A stretch of 64,000 bases of DNA from contig JANFOE010000577.1 in the NCBI GenBank assembly GCA_025667525.1, forward strand, positions 248,001 to 312,000, given 5' to 3'. Origin of the DNA: Glebionis coronaria (lineage: Eukaryota > Streptophyta > Magnoliopsida > Asterales > Asteraceae). Below, piece by piece: positions 21,911 to 30,907 of the stretch (position 1 is its first letter; each line of letters begins with the position of its first letter). The notes beneath the pieces are model-generated. The model did not search any database. It was not told the origin of the DNA and saw only the letters and a program-made list of their open reading frames with translations. A program made the position numbers and the translations under genes.

Positions 21911-22639
21911 CTGCAAGTTTGTTGTAATTAGTAACAGGGGAAAATATAAAGTGAATGGTCGCCATGTCGCTGTCCCAGAGAGGCTGAGGGTGATTACTCA
22001 GCCACTCCAAAGGATAAATCCTTGGGATTCTTTTAAGTGTGAATGAAGTGTGGTTAATGGTCGCCATTCGCTGCCCCTAGGAAAGCTGAGTGTGATTATT
22101 CAGCCCCCCCAAAAGGTAAAAACCTTTGGGACTCTTTTGATTGTGAAACATATGTTGTTTAATGATCGCCATTCGCTGCCCCTAGGAAAGCTGAGTGTGA
22201 TTATTCAGCCCCCCCAAAAGGTAAAACCTTTGGGACTCTTTTAAGAGTGAAACATATGTTGTTGTAGGTCGCCTGTTACGCTGCCCCTAGGAAAGCTGAG
22301 GGTGATGATTCAGCTCCCCCTGAAAGGATAAATCCTTTGGGGCTCTTTTAATGAGGGAACCAAGAGGCTGTGTGAAGTACAGCCATCTAGGTTGAGACAT
22401 TAATATATTCAGGTTGTTGTTAGCCTGAATACTGTCTAGAGGGTTCAGGGTCATCGGGGTGCTTTATAAACACAAATGAATCACTCCCTGGTGCAAAGAC
22501 AGAGTGTACAGAAGTCTTAAAGTATTCTAAGTGAAATGACAGACTTCTATGGGTCGAGGATTACCCTAACTTCACCACTCTCTCCTACAGACAAATGAGA
22601 GTGGTTGATTGTGAACCTCTAAAAATGTACACTGATTAC
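21911..22639 (-). other. Intron in the sirevirus extra ORF, with tandem repeats
   Basis: The 729-bp intron has a donor CACAG|GTAATC at 22639 and an acceptor TTGCAG|G at 21911. Joining them keeps the frame in phase 0 (…ADISQ then AEIVQ…). Without splicing, the first ORF stops six codons after the donor. Inside, at about 21957-22360, lie four diverged tandem units of about 103-106 bp. Each contains TCGCC...GCTGCCCC, a GGAAAGCTGAG(T/G)GTGAT...CAGC block and a small hairpin (CCAAAAGGT...ACCTTTGG). Confidence 0.8.
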
Positions 22640-23782
22640 CTGTGAGATATCAGCTTGGTTTGGCTGGTTTCCTGTAGTCTCTACTGACCTAGAGACACTA
22701 GACGCCTGTTGTTTGTCAGCCAAAGATTCTGTATCCACAAGAGTATCTGGACCAGAGGCGGTGTCAATCTTCTTTTCCTTGGCCTTACTAACAGCTTTAG
22801 GTTGGGAAGAAGAGGGGATTTTCTTCTTCTTTGGCTGTTGGCCAGATGAAGCCTTGGACTTGGTAGTGTGCTGCCCAGAGGTCAAAGACGTAGACTTGCC
22901 AGCGACACTAGAAGTATTCACCTTCTCAGAGGAAGGGAGCAAGGGCTTCTCAGCGTTGGGTACCTGGTTTGCAACGTTCAACATGTGTGCAGTGACAGGG
23001 ATATCCTCAGCTCCTATCTCCTTGTAGATGGCGCCTGTGATGCGATATGGCTTCAGAGCTGTCAAGGCTTTGTTATGGTAATTCTCTCCCAGCAAACTCT
23101 CAAAGATCAGGGACAGGTAGCGCACATAACAGATGTTCTTTTCCCTGACCTGATTCCTTCCCTTCAGTTGTTCTACCAGGTTAGAGAAAAGGATGCTTCC
23201 AACGTCAACATCAGCTCCCCATATTAATCCATACGCAATAGTCTGATGTTTGAACGACATTTGATCCTGTGATCCCTGCATGCCTCCCAGGGACTTCACA
23301 ATGTGGGTGAAGAGGACACGCCACATAGGAGAAAAATACTTAATCTTCAGAGGGTCTTTAGCAAGGATTTCAGCTGGTGTGAGGGCAGGGTTAATGTTAT
23401 GACAAGGGTTGAGTGTGGCCAATGCTTCCTTGACAGCCTTTTTGTCAACTGTCTTCAGGCATTCATCTCCATGTTTAAGTCCGGCCACACTGGCAAAATC
23501 AGTAAGGGAAAAGGCAAAAGGATGTTCATTGCAAGAAAGGCTAAAGGTAATGGTGTCTTCAACTACTTCAGCAGAATACCAAAATTCCCTAAGGTATTCT
23601 TGGTAAAAGGTGGATGGAGATTTGGTGAAGGCTTCGTTTAGGTCACAATTCTGCATGAAATTTACCAGATCTGAGTAGGTGTTGTTTGGTGCCTTGATCC
23701 ATCCAATGGCGTTATTGGAGGCGATGATGCTCTCGTTGATCTCGAAGTTCACATTGGAGGCTTTTGGTACGGGAAACGCCAT
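22640..23782 (-). CDS. Sirevirus extra ORF, exon 1
   Basis: I choose the ATG of MAFPVPKASN (23782) because the upstream part of the open frame (to 23989) is CT-rich leader with a TATA-like site. Exon 1 is 381 codons. A conserved-looking domain of about 270 residues contains NTYSDLVNFMQNCDLNEAFT, YLREFWYSAEVV, FAFSLTDFASVAGL and FSPMWRVLFTHIVKSLGGM. I recall homologous hypothetical proteins next to copia pol genes in Asteraceae. A low-complexity Ser/Lys-rich tail leads to the intron. There is no signal peptide, protease or polymerase motif. The gene sits between pol and the 3' LTR in sense orientation, where some sireviruses carry envelope-like ORFs. Its role is unknown. Confidence 0.82.
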
Positions 23783-23814
23783 TGTTTTAAGGTAGAAGGA
23801 GAATGAAAATGGTG

Positions 23815-23912
23815 GAAGGTTGAGAGAGAGATAAGAGTTTAGAGAGAGAAGATGTTTTTTTTTAGAATGATGGTGGGTGAGAAGAGAAAGAAGACAATAT
23901 ATATATTCAAAC
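23815..23912 (-). promoter_or_regulatory. Candidate promoter and leader of the extra ORF
   Basis: On the - strand a TATA-like AATATATATATTG (about 23906-23895) is followed by pyrimidine-rich sequence (TTCTTTCTCTTCTC, then CTTCTCTCTCTAAAC and TCTCTCTCTC) and the ATG at 23782. This TATA plus CT-rich leader is typical of plant gene core promoters. An independent transcript is an inference; splicing from the LTR transcript is the alternative. Confidence 0.45.
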
Positions 23913-24142
23913 TTGAGTGAACAGTTATTCAACCGTATTAAATGCAAGTGCGAAAATGACTGCTCAAGTGGGTCCCCTTGACCTTTCAAAAAGTTTGTCT
24001 CCTCGTTATCCGAAACTTAAATGATTAAAAAATGTGAGAATGTTTTTCGCATTTACTTGGAACGTAACTACCTAGTTTCATGTGAAAAACATTTAATAAA
24101 ACATTTAATATAGAATCAATCATTTAATGAACACATTTAATA
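23913..24142. other. Spacer between sirevirus pol and the extra ORF
   Basis: This is non-coding AT-rich sequence with two near-repeats of ACATTTAAT(A/T) words around 24085-24140. The pol stop lies at its right edge. Confidence 0.5.
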
Positions 24143-27100
24143 TCAAGCCACAGGCTTTGAGATATTGAGCATCCCTAGCTCAGCAACTAGCCTGTTGAAC
24201 GTAGGTTCAGCCAAAGGCTTTGTAAAGATATCAGCTAGTTGCAACTCTGTGGGAACAAAATGCAGCTCAATATCTCCCTTCATAATATGATCCCTGATAA
24301 AATGATACCTGATATCAATGTGTTTGGTACGAGAGTGAAGCACAGGGTTGTTGGATATGGCAATGGCGCTGGTGTTGTCACAAAAGATTGGAACTTTGTC
24401 ATACAAGATTTCATAGTCAGCCAATTGACTTTTCATCCAGAGCACCTGAGCACAACAGCTGGCTGCAGCGACATATTCAGCTTCAGCTGAAGACATAGCC
24501 ACAGAGTTTTGCTTCTTAGCACTCCATCCAACCAATTTTCCTCCAAGGATTTGACAGCTGCCTGAAGTACTATTCCTGTCAATACAGCATCCAGCATAAT
24601 CTGAATCTGAATAGGCCTTGAGATCAAAGCCTGATTCCTTTGGATACCATAGTCCTAGGGATGGTGTTCCTTTGAGATACCTGAAAATTCTCTTAACAGC
24701 CACTAGATGGGATTCTTTTGGGTTAGCTTGGTACCTTGCACAGAGACATGTGGAGAATTGGATATCTGGACGACTGGCTGTTAGATACATCAGTGACCCA
24801 ATCATGCCTCTATATAAAGTCTCATTGACAGAGACCCCTGACACATCAGGGCCCAAGTCGTTGAGTGGAAGCATGGGGCATTTCACTGAAGCACAATCAG
24901 CCAAGTCATATTTTTTAAGTAAATCCTTAACATACTTTTCTTGACAAATAGAAATTCCCTTAGGACATTGTTTAATTTGAAAACCCAAAAAGTAAGTTAA
25001 TTCACCCATCATACTCATCTCATATTTCTTGGTCATTAATTTAGCAAAACGTTTACTAAGATTGACATTTGTTGACCCAAAGATGATATCATCCACATAA
25101 ATCTGCACAATGATGAAATCACTCTTGTCCTTGAAGGTAAAGAGTGTTTTATCAATAGAACCCCTGATAAATTTGTTTTCAGATAAGAAATTTGAAAGAG
25201 TTTCATACCATGCTCTTGGAGCTTGTTTCAGACCATACATTGCCTTGTGAAGTCTGTACACATGGTTGGGAAACTCGCTGTTCTCAAATCCTTCAGGTTG
25301 AGCAACATAGACTTCCTCAGCCAAATCACCATTGAGGAAGGCACTCTTTACATCCATCTGATAGACAGTGATGTTCATATAGGAAGCATAAGCAAGAAAG
25401 ATTCTGATGGCTTCAAGTCTAGCAACAGGTGCAAAAGTTTCATCATAATCAATTCCTTCAGTCTGAGAGTATCCCTGTGCTACCAATCTTGCCTTGTTCC
25501 TGATGATGTTCCCAATTTCATCCATCTTGTTTCTATAGATCCATCTAGTGCCTGTGATATTCTTTCCAGGTGGAGCTGGCACTAGTGTCCAAACTTTGTT
25601 CCTTTTGAACTGATTGATTTCTTCTTGCATAGCAGCTACCCATCCATCTTCTACCAGAGCCTCAGCAACTCTTTTAGGTTCAATTTGAGAAAGAAATTCA
25701 GCAAATAGACATTCATTGGCTGAGGCTGACTCAGAGTCTTGGATTCGCTGTCTGGTTGTGACCCCTGCATTTGGTTCTCCAATAATGTTGACAAGAAGAA
25801 TGTGTTGATCTCTTGACCACTTATTTTGAGGAGCTGGAGTTTCAAGAACAGGGGTACTTGAGGGCACAGCTGGAACAATTTGAGTCTCATCCTGCTGACT
25901 AGGAGGGCTTTCTTCAAAGACTACTTCAGTGTCTGAGTCTTCTTCAGCCACATCAAGGGAAGCAATTTCATTATCAGCAGGAGCAACTTCAGAGGTTTGA
26001 AGAATTGGTGAGTCATTAATATCATGAGAAGGACCATCAGAGATTTGAGGTTCTTCTTCATCAAGTCCCTGAGAGGTAGGAACTTCTATGTTGTGAGTAG
26101 ACAGAGGATCAAAAGCAGGAACATAAGGAGTGAGAGTGTTGGAGTGGTGATGACTGGTAGGTCTGGGTTCTGTGAACTCATCACTTGGGAAAGAAATATT
26201 TTCATTAAAATCTACTTCATCACCCTCTGTTCCTGTTCTCTGTATGACTTCATCATCTTCATTAAATCTGACATGGAAAGTTTCTTCTACTTCTTGTCTT
26301 CTGATGTTGAATACTCTGAAGGCTTTGGCTGTTGGAGAGTATCCCAAAAAGAATCCATCATCAGCCTTTTCATCAAACTTTCCAAGTTTATCCCTGTAGT
26401 TATAAATAAACACAGGGCATCCAAACACATGAAAATAGCTGACGTCTGGAGATCTTTTTCTGAAAACTTCATAGGAGGTTTTGCCATGTCTTTTGACAAT
26501 GATTGATCTGTTTTGAGTATAGCAGGCAGTGTGTACAGCTTCTCCCCAAAATTGCTTTGGTAAGGCTGCACCATTTAACATAGTTCTTGCTGCTTCAATC
26601 AGAGTCCTGTTTCTTCTTTCAGCCACACCATTTTGTTCAGGAGTGCCAGCTGAAGAGAAGTTCTGTGAAATCCCTTTTTCATCACAAAATGATTCAGGTT
26701 GATGATTCTTGAATTCTGTACCATTATCACTTCTTAGAGCTTTGACTCTAACATCATTCATATTTTCAACCTATCTGATGAAGGACATGATGGCATCAGC
26801 TGCACCACTTTTCCTTCTGAGGAAGAACACCCATGTATATCTTGAAAATTCATCAACTATGACCAAGGTGTATTTGTTGTGATTAATGGTTTGAGGTTTG
26901 ACAGGCCCAAACAAGTCCATGTGAAGGAGATGTAAGCACTTGTCAATAGAGAATGATTGCCTAGTCTTGAATGAAGACCTGTGATGTTTTCCTTTGACAC
27001 AGGCAGAACAAGTTTTGTCTTTGGAAAACATTACTGAAGGTAGACCAGCAACCAAGTTTTGAGTGGCTATCTTATTGATGTTCTTGAAGTTGAGATGAGA

Positions 27101-27535
27101 CAGTCTTTTGTGCCACAGCCAGTTGACACTTTCAGAGGCTTTGGCAAGAAAACAATTTGAGCTGTCTTCAGAGCACACAGCCATGTTGATGACATACACA
27201 TCTCTCCTTCTAGGTGCCACCAGCACAACATCATTATTTTTGTTGAATATGGTTCCCTGAGTCTTAGTAAACAAAACCTTATAATCAGCATCACATAATT
27301 GACCGATGCTAATAAGATTGTGTTTAAGACCATTCACATATGCAACCCTGGTAAATGTGATCCCATTGCAATTCACTGAGCCATATCCTTCTGTGTCACC
27401 TGAAGAGTTATCTCCAAACACCACTTTGGGACCTGGCTCCTTTGAGTATCTGTGCAGGTATTGTTGAATCCCTGTCATGTGTCTAGAACAGCCACTATCT
27501 AGATACCATACCGATTCCTTGAGATATTTCTGCAC
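24143..27535 (-). pseudogene. pol: Sirevirus pol: protease, integrase, RT, RNase H (one in-frame stop)
   Basis: Pol opens about 18 bp after gag in another frame. In order it shows protease VWYLDSGCSRHMTG, GAG-pre-integrase and HHCC finger (WHKRLSHLNFKNINKIA, CSACVKGKHH), and the integrase core with [15 protein letters not shown] and the Glu in [15 protein letters not shown] follows with [20 protein letters not shown] and the YVDDIIFG catalytic box. RNase H has [22 protein letters not shown] and [11 protein letters not shown], ending [12 protein letters not shown] single TAG (26771-26773) interrupts the integrase core between the two catalytic Asp motifs; the same frame resumes directly and runs to 24143. 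Otherwise the protein is full length. The gag-pol junction has a frame change with an acceptor-like TCTGTGCAG at about 27533, so splicing or frameshifting cannot be told apart. Confidence 0.93.
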
Positions 27536-27552
27536 AGATACATAGAAACAGG

Positions 27553-30087
27553 TTAGTTCCTATGGTGAACCCACTTTCCAGTGGGTTCCCTGAATTGCTT
27601 GTTAGCAACTCTTGTGTTCCTGAAAAATTTTTGGCGTTGGGATGGACAGTTCATTGTTTCATGGTTATAACTCCCACAGATATCACACCCAGGGAAGTCA
27701 CCACACTTGTCTGAGTGATGGTCTGTGAACCCACAGAATTTACAGGGAGGATAAGAATTGTAATTTCCCTGTTGTCTTTTGGAACTCTGTGGTCTGTCCC
27801 TAGAGGGTGTCTGAGCTCTTTTAGCTGCCATGTGTCTGTCATGATCTAAGGTCGAGTGGTGAGAATTCTTACAAACATTGCAATAAGGTTTGATTAACCT
27901 TTCCCCTTTGGGTTCACCTAGGACTGACTTAGGTTCATGAGAAGTAGAGCATTCAGCGGAAGGCTTAATGTGTTGTTTCAAGAGTTCTACTTCTTTCATA
28001 AGAGACAACAGGCGATCTTCAGTGGTGGGGTCAACCTTATTCACAGCTTTAGTAGAAACAGGCTTAAAAGCTACTTGTTTACCAGTTGGTTTAGCAGGCA
28101 CACGAAAAACTTTGGCTGGAGGATTCTCAATATCTTTCTTAAGTTCATCCTTAGCAGATCTAGAAGAACTGCTAGGTTCAACTCCAGAGAGTTTGGGCAA
28201 GGGTGGAAGCTCAGCCACATCTTCAGAGACAGGGTCATTAGTCAAAGAGGTATCTGACATATGAATAGTCTCTGTAGATTTAAAGACAATGTCTTTGGGT
28301 TTGGTGATAATCCTCAGCTTTTTATGCTTAGCAGTTATATCCCTGTTTAAGTCAGCAGGCACTTCATCCCTAAGCAATTCATCAATAGTAAACCTAGCAC
28401 ACAGCCATTTTTCAATAACTTTGTTTAATTCAGTGACTTGATCATTTAAAGCTAAGTTTTTCAAGGTTAATCTAGCTACTTCATTTTGTAGGGATATTTT
28501 TTCTAAGTTAACCCGCCTGAGAGTTTCACATTCAGCCTTAGTATTTATCATTTCAGTTTTAACAGAGTGAAACTTATCAAGTAGGTTCTTCCTTTGTTCC
28601 TCAACAAAGTGCAAATCAACAATGGTGTAATCAAGGACATGCTTACGTTCATCACTATCAGACATAGAAAGAAGCCTGTGTACCTTTTTCATTGTGATGT
28701 CGACCCATTGTCCTGATCTTGCATCACCTTTTCCAACAGCTGGTTCATCCTCAGCTATTGCCATAAAAGCCCTGACTCTTGTGGTGTCTTCTTCATTTGA
28801 AGTCAATGGTTCATCATTCCAATCATAGGTTTCAGCAACCAACCCTTTCTCAGCCTTTTTCTCACCACCTTTCTTTTTGGACATAGCTTCAATCTTCAAG
28901 TTCATCTGTTCTAACTCAGCTTTAAGTGCCTTGTACTTATTTTTGTAATCTTTCTTCTCAGTGTCTGAAGAATTGGATTGAGATGAGTTGTTATGTTGTT
29001 TGAACTTGTAGGGTTTGGATGAAGATGATGGATAAGAGGGTGAGGATGTTTTGGTGGAAGGACATTCTTTTTGAAAATGTCCAAGCTTTCCATAGGCAAA
29101 ACATGTTTCTTTTGACCTGTCAGTTGGTTTGCTAGCTGATCCTACTCTTCCAGATCTTTTGTAGTATCTTCTTTGGTTGGCTAGCAGTGCTCTTTCATGA
29201 AATTCTGCATTGAGGTCTGACAAGAACTCTTGGCTGCTACGGGTATCTTCTTCAATATCAGAATCGCTGTCAAGAGGATGTGTTGCAGAGATCAAAGCTT
29301 TGGAAGATGCTCCTTGGACTACAAATCTTTCAGTCTCTGATTTGTAGATAGTATCGATCAACCCTTCTTCATAATTGTACTTTCCATAGAGCTGAGCAAG
29401 GGTATCATTTTTGATTGAGTTGTTAGCTCTCTGAGTCTGATTCATGCTCAGCCACTTTCTTGGAAGGCTGTTGACAAAAGTGGCATTGATCTCAGCTTGA
29501 CCAATAGTAACATCATTCATAGCGAGGTCATTTAGAAGAATCTTCAGCCTAGTATAGGTTTGCTGAACTTTTTCACCTTCAAGAGACTTAAAGGCATTAA
29601 ACTGAAGTCTGAGTGCCTGAATCTTTGTCTCTCTTGTTTCAGAGGGTCCTTCATGGCCAAGAATGAGGTCTGTCCACATTTGTTTAGCTGTGGGACACTG
29701 AATGACAGACTTCATGATATGCTTTGGAAGACAGGAAATTATGATGCTTTTGAGACGTTTATCTTGGTTTGCTAATTTCCTATCAGCTGCGGTCCATTGT
29801 TTGACAGGCTTGGGAAGAGGGTTTTCTTCAGTGGAAGTAAGTGCCATGGGAATATATGGACCATTTTCTAAAATTTCTAAGAGAAAAGGTTCAAGTCCAT
29901 CAAGGTATACAAGAAATTGACTCTTCCAACTGGCAAAGTCTTCTTCATCAAAGACTGGTACACTGGTTACGTGTGATCCACCTCTTGAGTCAAGAAGTTG
30001 GGGTAGATCATCGTCATTTGCTGGGGGGGTAAGTCTTGGTGAAGATGGGTTTCTGGAAGGTGAGTGTGGGCTAGAGGTTTCCGGCAT
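27553..30087 (-). CDS. gag: Sirevirus gag
   Basis: This is an open frame of 844 codons from MPETSSPHSPS, 51 bp after the PBS. The capsid part has FASWKSQFLVYLDG, MWTDLILGHEG, LRLQFNAFKSLEGEKVQQTY and FVNSLPRKWLS, all UBN2-type copia gag features. A zinc knuckle near residue 330 reads CFAYGKLGHFQKEC: the second Cys of the CX2CX4HX4C pattern is Tyr, so this finger is probably impaired. Coiled-coil sequence follows (KAELEQMNLKIEAMSK, EVARLTLKNLALNDQVTELN). Cys/His-rich C-terminal knuckles appear near residue 790-820 (CKFCGFTDHHSDKC, CDICGSYNHETMNC). The long gag with extra C-terminal fingers is a sirevirus trait. Confidence 0.92.
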   Translation of the reverse strand: MPETSSPHSPSRNPSSPRLTPPANDDDLPQLLDSRGGSHVTSVPVFDEEDFASWKSQFLVYLDGLEPFLLEILENGPYIPMALTSTEENPLPKPVKQWTAADRKLANQDKRLKSIIISCLPKHIMKSVIQCPTAKQMWTDLILGHEGPSETRETKIQALRLQFNAFKSLEGEKVQQTYTRLKILLNDLAMNDVTIGQAEINATFVNSLPRKWLSMNQTQRANNSIKNDTLAQLYGKYNYEEGLIDTIYKSETERFVVQGASSKALISATHPLDSDSDIEEDTRSSQEFLSDLNAEFHERALLANQRRYYKRSGRVGSASKPTDRSKETCFAYGKLGHFQKECPSTKTSSPSYPSSSSKPYKFKQHNNSSQSNSSDTEKKDYKNKYKALKAELEQMNLKIEAMSKKKGGEKKAEKGLVAETYDWNDEPLTSNEEDTTRVRAFMAIAEDEPAVGKGDARSGQWVDITMKKVHRLLSMSDSDERKHVLDYTIVDLHFVEEQRKNLLDKFHSVKTEMINTKAECETLRRVNLEKISLQNEVARLTLKNLALNDQVTELNKVIEKWLCARFTIDELLRDEVPADLNRDITAKHKKLRIITKPKDIVFKSTETIHMSDTSLTNDPVSEDVAELPPLPKLSGVEPSSSSRSAKDELKKDIENPPAKVFRVPAKPTGKQVAFKPVSTKAVNKVDPTTEDRLLSLMKEVELLKQHIKPSAECSTSHEPKSVLGEPKGERLIKPYCNVCKNSHHSTLDHDRHMAAKRAQTPSRDRPQSSKRQQGNYNSYPPCKFCGFTDHHSDKCGDFPGCDICGSYNHETMNCPSQRQKFFRNTRVANKQFREPTGKWVHHRN

Positions 30088-30137
30088 GGTGGATCTTGAT
30101 TATAAAACGGAGAACGATGTTTCTTGAAGGTTTTAAT

Positions 30138-30159
30138 ATCAAACACCGCTCTGATACCA
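30138..30159 (-). promoter_or_regulatory. Sirevirus primer binding site (initiator Met tRNA)
   Basis: The - strand reads TGGTATCAGAGCGGTGTTTG two bases after the LTR end (CTTTCA, AT). TGGTATCAGAGC matches the complement of the initiator methionine tRNA 3' end. It fixes the LTR edge at 30162. Confidence 0.92.
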
Positions 30160-30161
30160 AT

Positions 30162-30907
30162 TGAAAGTCCCTAATCAATGCAAGAAACCCTAATCTTAAC
30201 TTAATCAACACAAGGTATTACTTTTCAAACGTAATCTTATTATTGTATAATAAAGAATTACAAGTGTTATGGATAACACCGTTTGATGACAATGTGTTGT
30301 GCACACTTTGAACAACAATAAACCTTAACTTATGAATACAGTTGTAGCTGTTTGATTCACTAAGTTACACGCACTAATGTTCTTAATATCTCCAAAGTGT
30401 TAAACATTAATGCAAGGATACACATCCTATTTATAGTGTTACGAGTTTGACTTGAACAGTACTTGATGTCGACTACACAAGCTTTTACAAGTTCCCACAT
30501 CAGTCACATGATGTCCTTCTATTCTTGGTAGTCTTCCATTATGCTTTAAGGAACAGTTGTCCAAAACAGTTTCCTTATTCTTCATATTCTCGAACACACA
30601 AATGGCATGTCCAAAGTGTGCTGAGAGTTATCAGGGTATTGCCACCCCTGTTAACTCTCAACCCCTCAGAGTCCCTAATACATCTTGGCTGTTATCCATC
30701 ACAGCCAAGGAGTATGTCTTCAGGTAATCTTCGACTTCCCTGACAATGTCTCTGACATGGACTCCTCTGAGGTTGCTCACAGAGACTCGGATCTCTGTGA
30801 GTCTTGTGAAACTTGCCTGCCTCCTAGGCACAGGCAAGGGACTATCTATCAGCCTAATTATGTTTAAATCAATGAACAGGGAATCTAACAAGTTTAGATT
30901 CCCAACA
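30162..30907 (-). repeat. Sirevirus complete LTR (shared between the full unit and a partial copy)
   Basis: The 746-bp LTR reads TGTTGGGAATCT ... CTTTCA on the - strand. A TATA-like CTATAAATAG lies at 30427-30436. It serves as 5' LTR for the gag-pol unit to its left and at the same time as 3' LTR for the partial copy to its right, because a PPT and extra-ORF sequence adjoin its other edge (30908 on). Confidence 0.92.

Noticed and set aside
20408..23782. Sirevirus extra ORF as a viral envelope gene
   Set aside because: No signal peptide, transmembrane helix or surface-protein pattern is visible; the position after pol alone is not enough.
22619..23989. Start of the sirevirus extra ORF at 23989 and stop at 22619
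   Set aside because: The first about 70 codons are CT-rich leader with a TATA-like site, and the last six codons lie beyond a good splice donor; 23782 and 22640 are better limits.
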